36,272 nt of DNA from Promethearchaeota archaeon (GCA_016840085.1 JAEOTA010000045.1:1-36272), one strand, 5' to 3'; numbered from the stretch's first letter, positions 26,026-34,909 are shown. Notes: a model not told the origin generated them from the letters alone. Made by a program: numbers and translations.

Positions 26026-26661
26026 ATGGCGAATTTTTGTGAAGAATGTGGATTCAAACTTGAATCTTTTTGGAAAAATTGTCCTAAGTGTGGCGCCTCA
26101 TTGAACTCTGCCCCGATACAAACTTTACCCTCTACTCCGATTATCCAATCATTAACTCCGGAAAAAATTGATCAACTATTAGTAAATAATTATACTTTTT
26201 CTTTTAAAGCCAAATTTACATACTGGTATTTTTTTTATATAATATTAGCATTAATCTTTGGTGGTGTAATCACATTTGTTTTGACCGCTTTCGTTAATCC
26301 ATTTATGTTTGTGTTAGGGATACTGATTATTATAATAGCAGAAACAATTATTGGACTCTGGATAAGATATGAAATGTCGTTTATGTTAGAAGTATCTCCT
26401 AAAGCTATTACATTATGGAAAAATAAGAATATAAATTTTCAATCAAATTTTTTAGATATTTATAATATTGAGTTCTTAATTCAGACAACAACTGTGGATA
26501 ACGTATCAAGTAGAGAGAATAAATTTAAAATTATAACTAAAGCTGGATTAACTAAAAAAATAACTGCTGATTACTGGGATATTCACAGTCCATTACCTAC
26601 TGATGCTGTGATTAAACAAATTCTTTCATATTATTATAGAAGAAGTAGAACTAATCCATAA
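26026..26661 (+). CDS. Zinc-ribbon membrane protein
   Basis: A 211-residue protein starting MANFCEECGF. The first 25 residues form a zinc ribbon with CxxC pairs C5/C8 and C19/C22, the common archaeal zinc_ribbon_2 type. A Pro/Thr-rich linker follows, then two hydrophobic segments near residues 62-85 and 88-110, and a C-terminal soluble part resembling a beta-rich PH-like domain. The frame is open from a GTG at 26014, but that GTG is part of the GGTG signal for the ATG at 26026. Function unknown. It stands alone between two minus-strand blocks. Confidence 0.7.
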   Translation: MANFCEECGFKLESFWKNCPKCGASLNSAPIQTLPSTPIIQSLTPEKIDQLLVNNYTFSFKAKFTYWYFFYIILALIFGGVITFVLTAFVNPFMFVLGILIIIIAETIIGLWIRYEMSFMLEVSPKAITLWKNKNINFQSNFLDIYNIEFLIQTTTVDNVSSRENKFKIITKAGLTKKITADYWDIHSPLPTDAVIKQILSYYYRRSRTNP

Positions 26662-26768
26662 ATAAAAATAACGAATATTTAATTCAATTTTTTTTATTAA
26701 TGTTTCCTGATATTAACTATACTTTTTGGTATGATATATTAAAATCTAGTACATCTTCATAATCAATT

Positions 26769-26890
26769 TAGAAAAAGTGCAGAAGATATAACCATTCCAT
26801 TAAATCCAGTTAATTTCTATCCATTAAAATTAAAAGATATCTACTTCTTTCTGGTATCTCCAAAACAGGATGGTTTATTATATCTTCCAT
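26769..26890 (-). pseudogene. Relic of the 5' end of the SoxA/HcnA-like gene
   Basis: The minus strand resembles the first 43 codons of the intact gene at 23571-25655, including the starting Met, HPILEI (here HPVLEI) and GMVISSALFLN (here FNGMVISSALFLN). An in-frame stop after about 23 codons and a frame change break it. Similarity begins near the ATG and ends abruptly. It lies about 1.1 kb upstream of the parent in the same orientation, just after the zinc-ribbon membrane protein gene. It is a truncated duplicate and non-functional. Confidence 0.7.
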
Positions 26891-26927
26891 GTGGAATCTA
26901 ATTTAAAATTATTGAGAATAAGAATAA

Positions 26928-29114
26928 TCATTGATAAGGTTTTATGAATTTTGTCACATCATCAAAATCAATTCCTAATTCTTTGACTTTTTCAATAGTC
27001 GGACACCCATTCTGATTCCATCCTCTTTCTTTATATACAGCATCTTGAAGTTTGGAATATTGTTCTTCACGATGTTTTCGAAGAATTTTAATCTTTTCTT
27101 CTGTATCTTTATCAGATATGTCAAATCCTAATTTTTGAAGTTGAGTATCATATCTTTCTTCACGGCTTTCATATTCTAATGGCAAAACGGGCCCCATCGC
27201 CCTATAAGGCAAATTAGAGTCACCTGCACGTAATCCTTGCCCTAAGCGAATATTAAAAATTCTTTGAAAGTTGTAGACTCTTTCTGACATTTTGATAAGA
27301 TCATCTGGAGTAGACATTCTTCCTGAAACTGCTGAAAAATATTTAGCATACCATTCAACATGTTCAGGAACTTTTGCTCGAACTAATTCTCCTGTCTGAG
27401 GATCTTTAATTGGGAAATCTGCTTGAGATTCTGGCTGAATATCGTTCCAAGGGAGCTTACAGAGTCCATTTAGCGAAAACCAAGTACGCCATAATGGAAA
27501 CCAGCGAAGAGCTCTTGCTTTATCTTCAAAGCTAGGAATTGAATTACGAATAATATCCTCAAAGATTAACCAAGCTTCGTCATGTTGAGGTCCTTTATTA
27601 GTTAAGCCGTATCCGCCTTGTTGTGCTAAAGATTCTTTTGTCATATATTCAGAAAATTCTAAACCCTTGTGTTCCATTCCAATATCTTTCAAGAATTGGG
27701 GATCAGCGCCATAATTCTCAGCAAAAATTTTTTTCATTTTTCTGATTCCTTGACCTACTATGACTCCAAAACCTTCTCCCTTAGCCATTTGATGTATTAA
27801 TTCTAATGCTGCTTCTGGATTCCCAAAATTAAGTTCTAGACCACCAGTTATTTCTTTATTTAATATTCCTTCTTCATAACATTCCATTACGAATGCAATA
27901 CCTGTACCAACAGATATAGTGTCTAAGCCGTATGTATCACAATAAAAATTCGTTTCTAATACCCATTTTGGATCCCAAATCCCCCAATTAGAGCCACAAC
28001 CTGCAATAGTTTCATATTCAGGTCCATCTACTATAACTTTCTTACCTTTAAAAGGACCTGTTAATACTATATGACCTTCAGCATAGTGAGAACAACTAAC
28101 TGTACAACCAATCCAGCAACCATCACCCCCTTCTCTTCCAGAATAAATAGTTCTCATGATTTCATGGCTATAAGGAATATCTTTGCCACTTATTTCTTTA
28201 TGCATTCCAAACCGAAAATTTTCGGTTGGTAAAAGATCAGTCACATTCATTATTTCTGGAAGATGTCCTGTCCCAACTCTCCGCATTTCATTTTGTTTTG
28301 GGTCAAGTTTCATAATTTCTTGACTATAATTTTTTCCTAATTCTCTAGCTGCTTCTAAATCTGCGCAATTATTTGAATTTACTGTAACTTTTGGAGAACT
28401 ACATATCAAAGCTTTGAGATTCTTGTCTTTAAATACAGTTCCAATCCCTCCTCGACCTGCTTGTTTAAAAGAAGCCCAATTTCGCGCACGGACGAACCAT
28501 GAGAAATTAAGCATTCCCCAATTAGTGCTTTTTGCGGCAAGTCCAGAGCTTACTACTGAAACACGTTGTTTTTCATTTTTATCTGGTGCATATTTTTCTG
28601 TTAGTTGCTGTGTAAGTTCATGAGAAAATTCTGAAAGCCTTTCAGATATATCAACTTTATTTATTTGGACAATTCCTCTTACTCCATCAATATAAATAAT
28701 TACTTCATTTTTTGCTTTTCCTTGTATTTCTAATGCGTCAAATCCCGAAAATTTAAGGTATGGTCCGAAATAGCCTCCGACATTAGAATCTATAATAATT
28801 CCTGTTAAGGGAGAAATTGAAGTGATAATAGATTTACCAGAACCAGGATAAAATATACTACCTCCTAATGGTCCGGAAGAGATACAAATTTCATTTTCAG
28901 GATCATTCCACTTTACTATTCTGTCTTTAGAAAGAGAATTCCACATTAACCATAAATCGAAACCCTTACCACCTATGAACTTCTCTTTCATTTCATCAGA
29001 AACAGGTTTTATAGTAATCTCATTTTTGGAAAGATTAATATACAAGGTTCTATTAGTATAACCCTTTTGGACTTTGCGTAGTTCATATTTTTTTTCTGCT
29101 AAAATCAAATACAT
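26928..29114 (-). CDS. Aldehyde:ferredoxin oxidoreductase family protein
   Basis: A 728-residue tungsten/molybdenum bis-pterin enzyme of the AOR family. The N-terminal beta-rich domain runs from NRTLYINLSKNEI to the FIGGKGFDLWLMW and GPLGGS regions (residues 20-85). The Fe-S cysteines are C333, C337 and C341 (CWIGCTVSC), with a likely fourth in LNGLCKLPW near residue 570. The spacing is C-x3-C-x3-C instead of the more usual C-x2-C-x3-C. The sequence GPFKGKKVIVDGPEYETIAG and the length of over 700 residues recall the BamB-like branch. It would couple oxidation of an aldehyde, or another low-potential reaction, to ferredoxin. It is 90 nt downstream of the cPGS gene and may be co-transcribed. 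Substrate unknown. Confidence 0.87.
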   Translation of the reverse strand: MYLILAEKKYELRKVQKGYTNRTLYINLSKNEITIKPVSDEMKEKFIGGKGFDLWLMWNSLSKDRIVKWNDPENEICISSGPLGGSIFYPGSGKSIITSISPLTGIIIDSNVGGYFGPYLKFSGFDALEIQGKAKNEVIIYIDGVRGIVQINKVDISERLSEFSHELTQQLTEKYAPDKNEKQRVSVVSSGLAAKSTNWGMLNFSWFVRARNWASFKQAGRGGIGTVFKDKNLKALICSSPKVTVNSNNCADLEAARELGKNYSQEIMKLDPKQNEMRRVGTGHLPEIMNVTDLLPTENFRFGMHKEISGKDIPYSHEIMRTIYSGREGGDGCWIGCTVSCSHYAEGHIVLTGPFKGKKVIVDGPEYETIAGCGSNWGIWDPKWVLETNFYCDTYGLDTISVGTGIAFVMECYEEGILNKEITGGLELNFGNPEAALELIHQMAKGEGFGVIVGQGIRKMKKIFAENYGADPQFLKDIGMEHKGLEFSEYMTKESLAQQGGYGLTNKGPQHDEAWLIFEDIIRNSIPSFEDKARALRWFPLWRTWFSLNGLCKLPWNDIQPESQADFPIKDPQTGELVRAKVPEHVEWYAKYFSAVSGRMSTPDDLIKMSERVYNFQRIFNIRLGQGLRAGDSNLPYRAMGPVLPLEYESREERYDTQLQKLGFDISDKDTEEKIKILRKHREEQYSKLQDAVYKERGWNQNGCPTIEKVKELGIDFDDVTKFIKPYQ

Positions 29115-29204
29115 TCACTCAGATGCATAAAAAAAAATTTAATATATTTTAAAAGAGGGTATCCAAATCGTTTTTCTAATGCCTGTATTATCTTTATAAA
29201 AAAT

Positions 29205-30545
29205 TTATTTTTTTAAAAATTTATTAATGAAATCATCAAGAACTTCTTCTATAGTCGGACTTTTGATTCCTTCGATATCGTAGCTAATTCTTACTATTGG
29301 CTTATTACTATTAATTAATTTTTCAAGATCTATTGGACTTCCATCAATAATGACTTCAGCATCCGCGTTATTTAATGTATCTTCCATATCCTTAATTTGT
29401 TGCTCATTATAACCCATTGCTGGAACTATTTCAGTAATTTGAGGAAATTCTTCAAACAGATTTTTCATTGATCCTGTAAGATAAGGTCGAGGATCAACAA
29501 TTATTGCTTCATTATTTTTAGCAGCGACATATCCTGCTCCATATGACATATTTCCATGGGTTAAAGTTGGACCATCTTCTACTACGATTACTTTTTTATC
29601 TTTGATTTTATGAGTATTATCAACTGTAACTACTGAATTAGTGTAGATTTTAATTGCTTTTGGATTGAGTTCATTCAAATTATTTTCAACAATCTTAACA
29701 TCTTCAGGTCTAGCACTATTCATTTTATTTATAACAAACGCATCAGCATATTTAGCATTTACTTCTCCAGGATGATATTTTACTTCATGCCCAGGTCTTA
29801 ACGGATCGACCACAATAAATAGCAAATCAGTGATATAAAATGAAATTTCATTGTTTCCACCATCGAAAATTATAACATCTGCTTCCTTTTCCGCTTCTCT
29901 AATAATTTTTTCATAATCGACTCCAGAATAAATAACTAATCCTTGTTCAATATATGGTTCATATTCTTCACGTTCCTCAATAGTACAATCGTATTTATCT
30001 AAATCTTCATATTTTTCAAAACGCATTACATTCTGCTTAACTAAATCACCATAAGGCATTGGTTCTCGAATCGCAACAACTCGATAACCTTTACTTTTTA
30101 AATACCTGTAAGTAGCCCGTGAAACTTGACTTTTTCCACAACCCGTTCTTACGGCACATATAGCAACAACAGGTTTATTGGCTTTAAGTTGAGTAAATTT
30201 CCCAGAGATTAATCGATAATTAGCTCCTGCGCTTAGAACTCTTGATGCCTTATGCATAACCTCTTCATGAGAAACGTCTGAATAAGCAAATACCACTTCA
30301 TCAACTTGATATTTTTTTATTATATCTTCAAGCAACTCTTCTGATACCATTGGAATTCCATTTGGATAGAGACTTCCTGCAAGTTCAGCAGGGAATGATC
30401 TTTCAGCACCTTCTATTGTACCAACATTTTGTTCTCCAGCAATAGTAAATGCGACGACATCATATTCTTCATTGTCCTTAAAAACAGTGTTATAGACATG
30501 AAAATCGTAACCTAATGCTCCAATGATAATAACTTTCTTTTTCAT
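29205..30545 (-). CDS. cpgS: Cyclic 2,3-diphosphoglycerate synthetase homologue
   Basis: A 446-residue protein of the cPGS family. In Methanothermus fervidus the enzyme makes cyclic 2,3-diphosphoglycerate from 2,3-diphosphoglycerate and ATP. The N-terminal Rossmann strand is KKVIIIGALGYDFHVYNTVF (residues 3-22), the P-loop is VRTGCGKS (132-139), and VIIFDGGNNEISFY near residue 225 and VVEDGPTLTHG near residue 325 are family segments. Homologues also occur in many non-thermophilic fermenters, where the product is unproven, so the role here is uncertain. It starts at an ATG with AAGGT upstream. Two truncated copies of its 5' end, with the same leader, lie at 34177-34278 and 35081-35218. Confidence 0.85.
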   Translation of the reverse strand: MKKKVIIIGALGYDFHVYNTVFKDNEEYDVVAFTIAGEQNVGTIEGAERSFPAELAGSLYPNGIPMVSEELLEDIIKKYQVDEVVFAYSDVSHEEVMHKASRVLSAGANYRLISGKFTQLKANKPVVAICAVRTGCGKSQVSRATYRYLKSKGYRVVAIREPMPYGDLVKQNVMRFEKYEDLDKYDCTIEEREEYEPYIEQGLVIYSGVDYEKIIREAEKEADVIIFDGGNNEISFYITDLLFIVVDPLRPGHEVKYHPGEVNAKYADAFVINKMNSARPEDVKIVENNLNELNPKAIKIYTNSVVTVDNTHKIKDKKVIVVEDGPTLTHGNMSYGAGYVAAKNNEAIIVDPRPYLTGSMKNLFEEFPQITEIVPAMGYNEQQIKDMEDTLNNADAEVIIDGSPIDLEKLINSNKPIVRISYDIEGIKSPTIEEVLDDFINKFLKK

Positions 30546-30701
30546 ATTAAATACCTTGATATTATAACCTTAGTTGATCATCTTAATTAATTTGGGGCAA
30601 ATTATTAAGATTATTAATTCTATAAAGGGAACGATAACCCACCACTAAACTTAAGCAGAAAAATGTAAAACTTGCCAAATCTTATTTGAAATAAAATATT
30701 T

Positions 30702-31826
30702 TTAAAATTCTGAAGGTCTTTTTCGTTTCATGCTACCATCATAGCTTTTTATCATTTTTTCAAAGAGTTCGACGCCTAAAGTTATTCTATATGCTGCTCT
30801 GTGGATAATTTCCCCCGTAAAGCCATCAACTACTCTATTTTTAGTTTTACGAACTGGATATTCAATTTGGAAGGCTCTTTTAATTTGTATTAATATTTCT
30901 TTATTAGAGGAATAAATTTCCGCACTGCAACCTCCAAACCAACTACCATCACCATCATAAAATCCTAACAGAAAAGCTAAAGCTAAATTTGAATTGTTAA
31001 GATTCCAAACAAAATTTGGTAAACCTCTATTACTCGCTGAAGTAGAAAGTCCATTCTTAAGAAGGTCTTGTAACATACTTCTAGATTTAAATTGAATATA
31101 TGAAGATTTTTTAAGTTTTAATTCCTCATTCTTATCATAATACCATCGTTCTCTGTCCTTTATTCTCTCAACATCAAAACCTATGACTTTAGCAAATTTT
31201 ATTAGACGTTCTCGATCGGAGGTATTGAGTTCTAGCCTAATCATATAACCATATTTTTTTCCAGTAATTTTCACGTCTGCACATAAAAAACCAAACCAGT
31301 ATGCTTTTTTTTCACAATCTATCGTTTTAAAAAAATGAGGTTTTTTTATCGTTACTTTTTCATATAAATACTCCTTTAAATCCTGATTCAATTGTATATA
31401 TTTATCAATATATGATAAACTATTTCTCGCTTTGTTCCTAAATATTACTATAAGATTTATCTTAAATTCTTTCAAGGTTTCCAAGTCGAATTTATAATTT
31501 GGATTATATCGCCTGTTATTTTGACTCAAAATATATTTTCTGATATGGTATATGTAATCTTTATGCCGACCAAGAATTAGTGCAAGTTCTCCATATGTTA
31601 GCTCAATATCGCTAGAAATTTTACCCAATTCTAACTCAATCAATCCAATAAAGGTTTTTAATGATATTTTAGAATCCTTATATTGTTTTATTAAATAATA
31701 ACAATTTGAAGCTTGATTTCCAAAATTATATCTCAATTGTTCTTCTAATAAATATAAATCTTTTTCATCTAAAGCAAAATTTTCTTCATTCTCAGACTTA
31801 GCCATAAGCTTGGACACATAATTCAT
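30702..31826 (-). CDS. Free-standing LAGLIDADG homing endonuclease
   Basis: A 374-residue protein with two LAGLIDADG-type motifs: AYWFGFLCADV near residues 175-185 and LAFLLGFYDGDGS near 283-295, where D291 and D293 are candidate metal ligands. In the first motif the acidic residue is D184. The N-terminal 100 residues look helical and carry a likely DNA-binding region (LTYGELALILGRHKDYIYHIRK). It is not inside another reading frame, so it is neither an intein nor an intron ORF here. It starts at an ATG with GAGG upstream. It sits between the cPGS leader and decaying genes, and a fragment matching its last 36 residues lies at 35417-35540. It probably cuts a DNA site and promotes local rearrangement or its own spread. 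Confidence 0.85.
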   Translation of the reverse strand: MNYVSKLMAKSENEENFALDEKDLYLLEEQLRYNFGNQASNCYYLIKQYKDSKISLKTFIGLIELELGKISSDIELTYGELALILGRHKDYIYHIRKYILSQNNRRYNPNYKFDLETLKEFKINLIVIFRNKARNSLSYIDKYIQLNQDLKEYLYEKVTIKKPHFFKTIDCEKKAYWFGFLCADVKITGKKYGYMIRLELNTSDRERLIKFAKVIGFDVERIKDRERWYYDKNEELKLKKSSYIQFKSRSMLQDLLKNGLSTSASNRGLPNFVWNLNNSNLALAFLLGFYDGDGSWFGGCSAEIYSSNKEILIQIKRAFQIEYPVRKTKNRVVDGFTGEIIHRAAYRITLGVELFEKMIKSYDGSMKRKRPSEF

Positions 31827-31841
31827 ATGCTTTCCTCTACG

Positions 31842-32096
31842 TCAAAACAAAGAAAAATGTTTGTGAGAGTATTTATATCTATTAGGAAAAATCCTATGCA
31901 ATACATTGGAATATTTTTGAAGTTCTTTTTTTAGATCCTCAATTAAATTCAAAGTAGAGTATTTAGATTCCTCAGATATAAATCTTTCATCACTAAATTC
32001 TGAAGAATAATTCTCACAATCATTATGAGGATTTCGGTTTCTGACCCTATTTGTACAAAAGAATTGATTATCTTTTTTGATTTTCTTATCTGTCAT
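31842..32096 (-). CDS. Small hypothetical protein upstream of the endonuclease
   Basis: An 84-residue, charged, hydrophilic protein with an ATG start, ending 15 nt before the LAGLIDADG gene on the same strand. A weak helical region (LNLIEDLKKELQKYSNVLHRIF) is visible near residue 48. There is no recognised domain. The close spacing suggests co-transcription with the endonuclease, but codon use and the accessory setting leave it uncertain whether it is a real gene. Confidence 0.4.
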   Translation of the reverse strand: MTDKKIKKDNQFFCTNRVRNRNPHNDCENYSSEFSDERFISEESKYSTLNLIEDLKKELQKYSNVLHRIFPNRYKYSHKHFSLF

Positions 32097-32178
32097 TCTT
32101 ATGTCAAATTTTGTTATATATTCTATTTTAATTACAACGGGCTGTTTGATTTTTAATATATATAATTACTCAGTTATT

Positions 32179-32832
32179 TTAATCATTAAATTCTCTAACA
32201 TATTCGATTTTTTTTAATTTATTTTTAATTTCCTTAAAAAAAACCACTGATATCTCTAAAATTTCATTGCGAACTTGCTCAATAGTTCTAATTTCGTATT
32301 TATTATCTGTTAAACTTTCTCTAAATTGTAATGACTCTGATAAATCATTTTTTATTTTTTCTATATTTTCAAGAAGGTTATCCCAAATGTAATAAAGTTT
32401 ATAGTTTCTATATAGATTAAATCTAACCGCTTTAATTTCCTATATTTTTCTATCTCTATAAAATCGATCACAGTTCATTTCTGGAGAATTATCAATAATG
32501 TATTCTTCTTTCTTGACTTCAATAATGTTAAATTTTGGATTGAATCCTAAATCAATTAAACTAATATGATCATCTGGGTGGTATATTTCATTGTCGAGTC
32601 AAAACTCGGTTTCATCATACATATTTGTATTCAAATAATTCGCTAAATCAATGAGAGTGGAATTACTTTTTAAGTTTGAATTGATGAGTTTTTCATAACT
32701 CAAAAAATAAAATTTTTCGTGTTGTCTTAGAATATATTTATTATCTTTAAATCCTGTCATTATATCAATAATCACCACATATGAAAACTTTATATAAAAT
32801 GATCTAACATAATAGATCCATGATAAATCCAT
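32179..32832 (-). pseudogene. Broken gene with in-frame TGA and TAG
   Basis: One minus-strand frame runs 218 codons from an ATG at 32832 to a TAA at 32181-32179, interrupted only by TGA (32601-32599) and TAG (32442-32440). The sequence stays protein-like across both stops: before the first it ends NMYDETEF, between them it contains LIDLGFNPKFNIIEVKKEE, and after the second EIKAVRFNLYRNYKLYYIW. The IEVK with a preceding Asp recalls a PD-(D/E)XK nuclease core, but this is weak. The simplest reading is a recently dead gene with two nonsense mutations. Stop-codon recoding is less likely. Confidence 0.6.
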
Positions 32833-32982
32833 TCTAGTATTAATGATTGATGGAAAGAACTAACCATATTATCTATGTTAACCTTTAAATACAAAGGTAA
32901 ACTAATTTTTTTATATAATAACTTTCAATAAAATTGTTATACACTTATCTTTATAAATCTTTATTTTTTTTTTAAAAAAATT

Positions 32983-33006
32983 ATAGTTCATACTGGTATG
33001 AACTAT
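32983..33006 (-). terminator. Perfect 11-bp dyad followed by T-run
   Basis: ATAGTTCATAC and GTATGAACTAT form perfect 11-bp arms around a TG spacer. On the minus strand the dyad is followed within two bases by seven T residues, as in an intrinsic terminator, about 200 nt downstream of the radical SAM gene at 33207-34127. It could equally be a protein-binding operator upstream of the broken gene. Nothing else is recognised in the 32833-33206 interval. Confidence 0.4.
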
Positions 33007-33206
33007 TCAAATATAACCAGAGGAATTTTTTGAAAAATATAAGGAAATCTCTTTATTATGCTAAAAATAGCCTATTCATGAATTTTTAAATTTAATTAAT
33101 AAAAATTGAGGTTACGAAATATTTTCATTTTCGTTTTAATCAAGAAACATTCTAAAAAGGAAAGAAAAAGTCCGTAATTTACAAGAGAAAAAACCGTGCT
33201 TATTTA

Positions 33207-34127
33207 TTAGGCAAGATTAAACAATTTTTTCGTTTTTTCAACTGTATCAGCATCAAATTTCCTAAATAAGGCGTAAGCAGCAATCGGTACTATACAACCG
33301 CAATTGTCACATAATAGTGGTGAATTTCCCATGACACAAAACTTTTGTGTTCCATCAGGATAGAAACTTTTTACTTGACCGGTTTTAAATATGCAATGTG
33401 GCACAAATTCTTTTGACAGGTATACCTCTAACATTTTTTTGGAATAGAAAATAAAATTCCCGTATTCACGTATTACTTTTAAAATGTCTCTTATTGTCTT
33501 TTTTAATATATTACCTTTTAATAAAAGTGGGTCGTTAGGATAACCTGTATACAATAAAAAAACAAATCCAGAAGCACCATTATCGTGAGCAATCTTAACA
33601 ATATCTTCAATTTCCTTATAATTTAATGTCATGATGGTTGATGTAACAACCGGATTGCTTTCCCGAATATTTTGTATGACTTTATCAAAAACCTTTGCAC
33701 CTCTTATCTTATCATGAGTTTCCTTAGTACCATCTATACTCACCCAGTATTTTGGTTGTTTATATCCATTAAATCGAGGTAATTTTATAACTCCATTTGA
33801 TACAACTTGAACTGAGGGGAAAATTTTTATCGCTTCTTTTATAACATCCATTCTTAAAGTAGGTTCCCCACCGGTTAAAATAGCTATTTTTGTTCCTAAT
33901 TTTCTATGGTATTTAAAAACGTTAATCCATTCTTCGTTGGATAATTCTGTTCTTTTACTTTTTAATTCCGTTGTTGATGAGAAAAAATAACAATGCTTAC
34001 ATTTTAAGTTACATTGCCAAGTTAAATCATAATTCACATAGAATGGAACATTTCTTACTATTGATTTTAAAAATGATGGTCCCATGGAAATAAAACTTAT
34101 TATATTTCCCAAGCTAACTAGTCCCAT
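33207..34127 (-). CDS. Radical SAM protein, paralogue of the one at 17166-18089
   Basis: A 306-residue radical SAM enzyme with C39-x3-C43-x2-C46 (WQCNLKCKHC), GGEPTLR near residue 96 and SIDGTKETHDKIRG near residue 136. The C-terminus repeats the auxiliary Cys pattern (PHCIFK, KFCVMG, LCDNCGC). A hydrophobic N-terminal extension of about 25 residues (MGLVSLGNIISFISMG) may associate with the membrane. The layout is as in the paralogue, and the core motifs align well. Substrate unknown. It sits in the accessory region between a broken gene and a cPGS stub, yet its own reading frame is intact, which suggests it is still used. Confidence 0.85.
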   Translation of the reverse strand: MGLVSLGNIISFISMGPSFLKSIVRNVPFYVNYDLTWQCNLKCKHCYFFSSTTELKSKRTELSNEEWINVFKYHRKLGTKIAILTGGEPTLRMDVIKEAIKIFPSVQVVSNGVIKLPRFNGYKQPKYWVSIDGTKETHDKIRGAKVFDKVIQNIRESNPVVTSTIMTLNYKEIEDIVKIAHDNGASGFVFLLYTGYPNDPLLLKGNILKKTIRDILKVIREYGNFIFYSKKMLEVYLSKEFVPHCIFKTGQVKSFYPDGTQKFCVMGNSPLLCDNCGCIVPIAAYALFRKFDADTVEKTKKLFNLA

Positions 34128-34176
34128 TATTGTAGATAGAAGATTCGATGCTTTTTAAATTTTAAATTTTACATTA

Positions 34177-34278
34177 CTATTTTAATTTACTTGATTCTTC
34201 ATTGTCTCTGAAAATAGTGTTAAACAGGTGGAAATCGTAACCTAATGCACCAATAATAACAACCTTCTTTTTCTTCAT
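34177..34278 (-). pseudogene. cPGS 5' stub 1
   Basis: It begins at an ATG and encodes MKKKKVVIIGALGYDFHLF and the following NTIFRDNEE, matching residues 1-27 of the intact cPGS homologue. It then runs into unrelated sequence and a stop (SSKLK, TAG at 34179-34177). The leader upstream (34279 to about 34400) is also similar to the leader of stub 2 and, less closely, to that of the intact gene. It lies 50 nt upstream of the radical SAM start. The rest of 34128-34624 is AT-rich leader-like sequence with no other gene seen. Confidence 0.75.
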
Positions 34279-34558
34279 AGATATAAACTATTCTGATAGC
34301 CTTCTTTATGTTATTATAATAAGTAATTTGGGATTTGTTATAATAATTATAGATAGTATTATGAGAATGACAACCCTCCTATAAGTTCAAGCATGAAAAA
34401 TGTAAGAATAATAATAGTTTTATTATTATGAAATCATTTTTGGATATTTTTTATTAAAAACAAAAACTCTATTAATTTAATATTAATTTTTGAATATAAC
34501 AATCAAGATTTTGATATTATCATCTATTTTGGTGAAATTTTTTTTATAGAGATTTGAT

Positions 34559-34573
34559 AAAATATATATTTAT
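34559..34573 (+). promoter_or_regulatory. TATA-like element upstream of the small DNA-binding-like gene
   Basis: The tract AAAATATATATTTAT lies about 55 nt before the ATG at 34625. It resembles an archaeal TATA box, but the whole surrounding region is AT-rich, so the call is weak. Confidence 0.25.
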
Positions 34574-34624
34574 TATTAATTCTTAATGATTTATTATATG
34601 ATTTAAAGGATAAAGGTGATTAAA

Positions 34625-34909
34625 ATGAAGGATAAAAAAAGAATTAAAATTAAAGACCTAAAAATTAAAGTGGCCCAAAAAATGTACGACATGTATCGAA
34701 ATGATCCAAATCAAAAATTTTATGAAAAAGAATTTAAACAACTATTAAATGATGAATTAAAAGTTGAATATAATGATATCAATGTTCTAATGAAATATAT
34801 GCTAGAAAAAGATTATATTGTTTATCATCAGGATAGAGTGGAAACATCTCATTATTTTTTAATAACAGCAAATTTAATAGATTTCGTAGAAAATTTACCG
34901 AATGAATAA
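34625..34909 (+). CDS. Small winged-helix-like protein
   Basis: A 94-residue basic protein of predicted alpha/alpha/beta character. The segment FYEKEFKQLLNDELKVEYNDINVLMKYMLEKDYIVYHQD has the helix-helix-beta hairpin layout of winged-helix DNA-binding proteins, but no specific family is recognised. The ATG at 34625 has GGTGAT placed six bases upstream, the best ribosome-binding site in the window. The GTG at 34616 is part of that signal, not the start. It may regulate nearby accessory genes. Its 3' end overlaps a decayed minus-strand frame by about 15 bases. Confidence 0.6.
   Translation: MKDKKRIKIKDLKIKVAQKMYDMYRNDPNQKFYEKEFKQLLNDELKVEYNDINVLMKYMLEKDYIVYHQDRVETSHYFLITANLIDFVENLPNE

Noticed and set aside
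30702..31826. Intein or intron-encoded endonuclease inside a host gene
   Set aside because: The flanks do not encode halves of one host protein, and no splicing-block residues are seen at the ends.
32599..32832. 77-residue ORF as an intact small protein
   Set aside because: The same frame continues with protein-like sequence beyond its stop, so it is better described as the first part of a broken longer gene.
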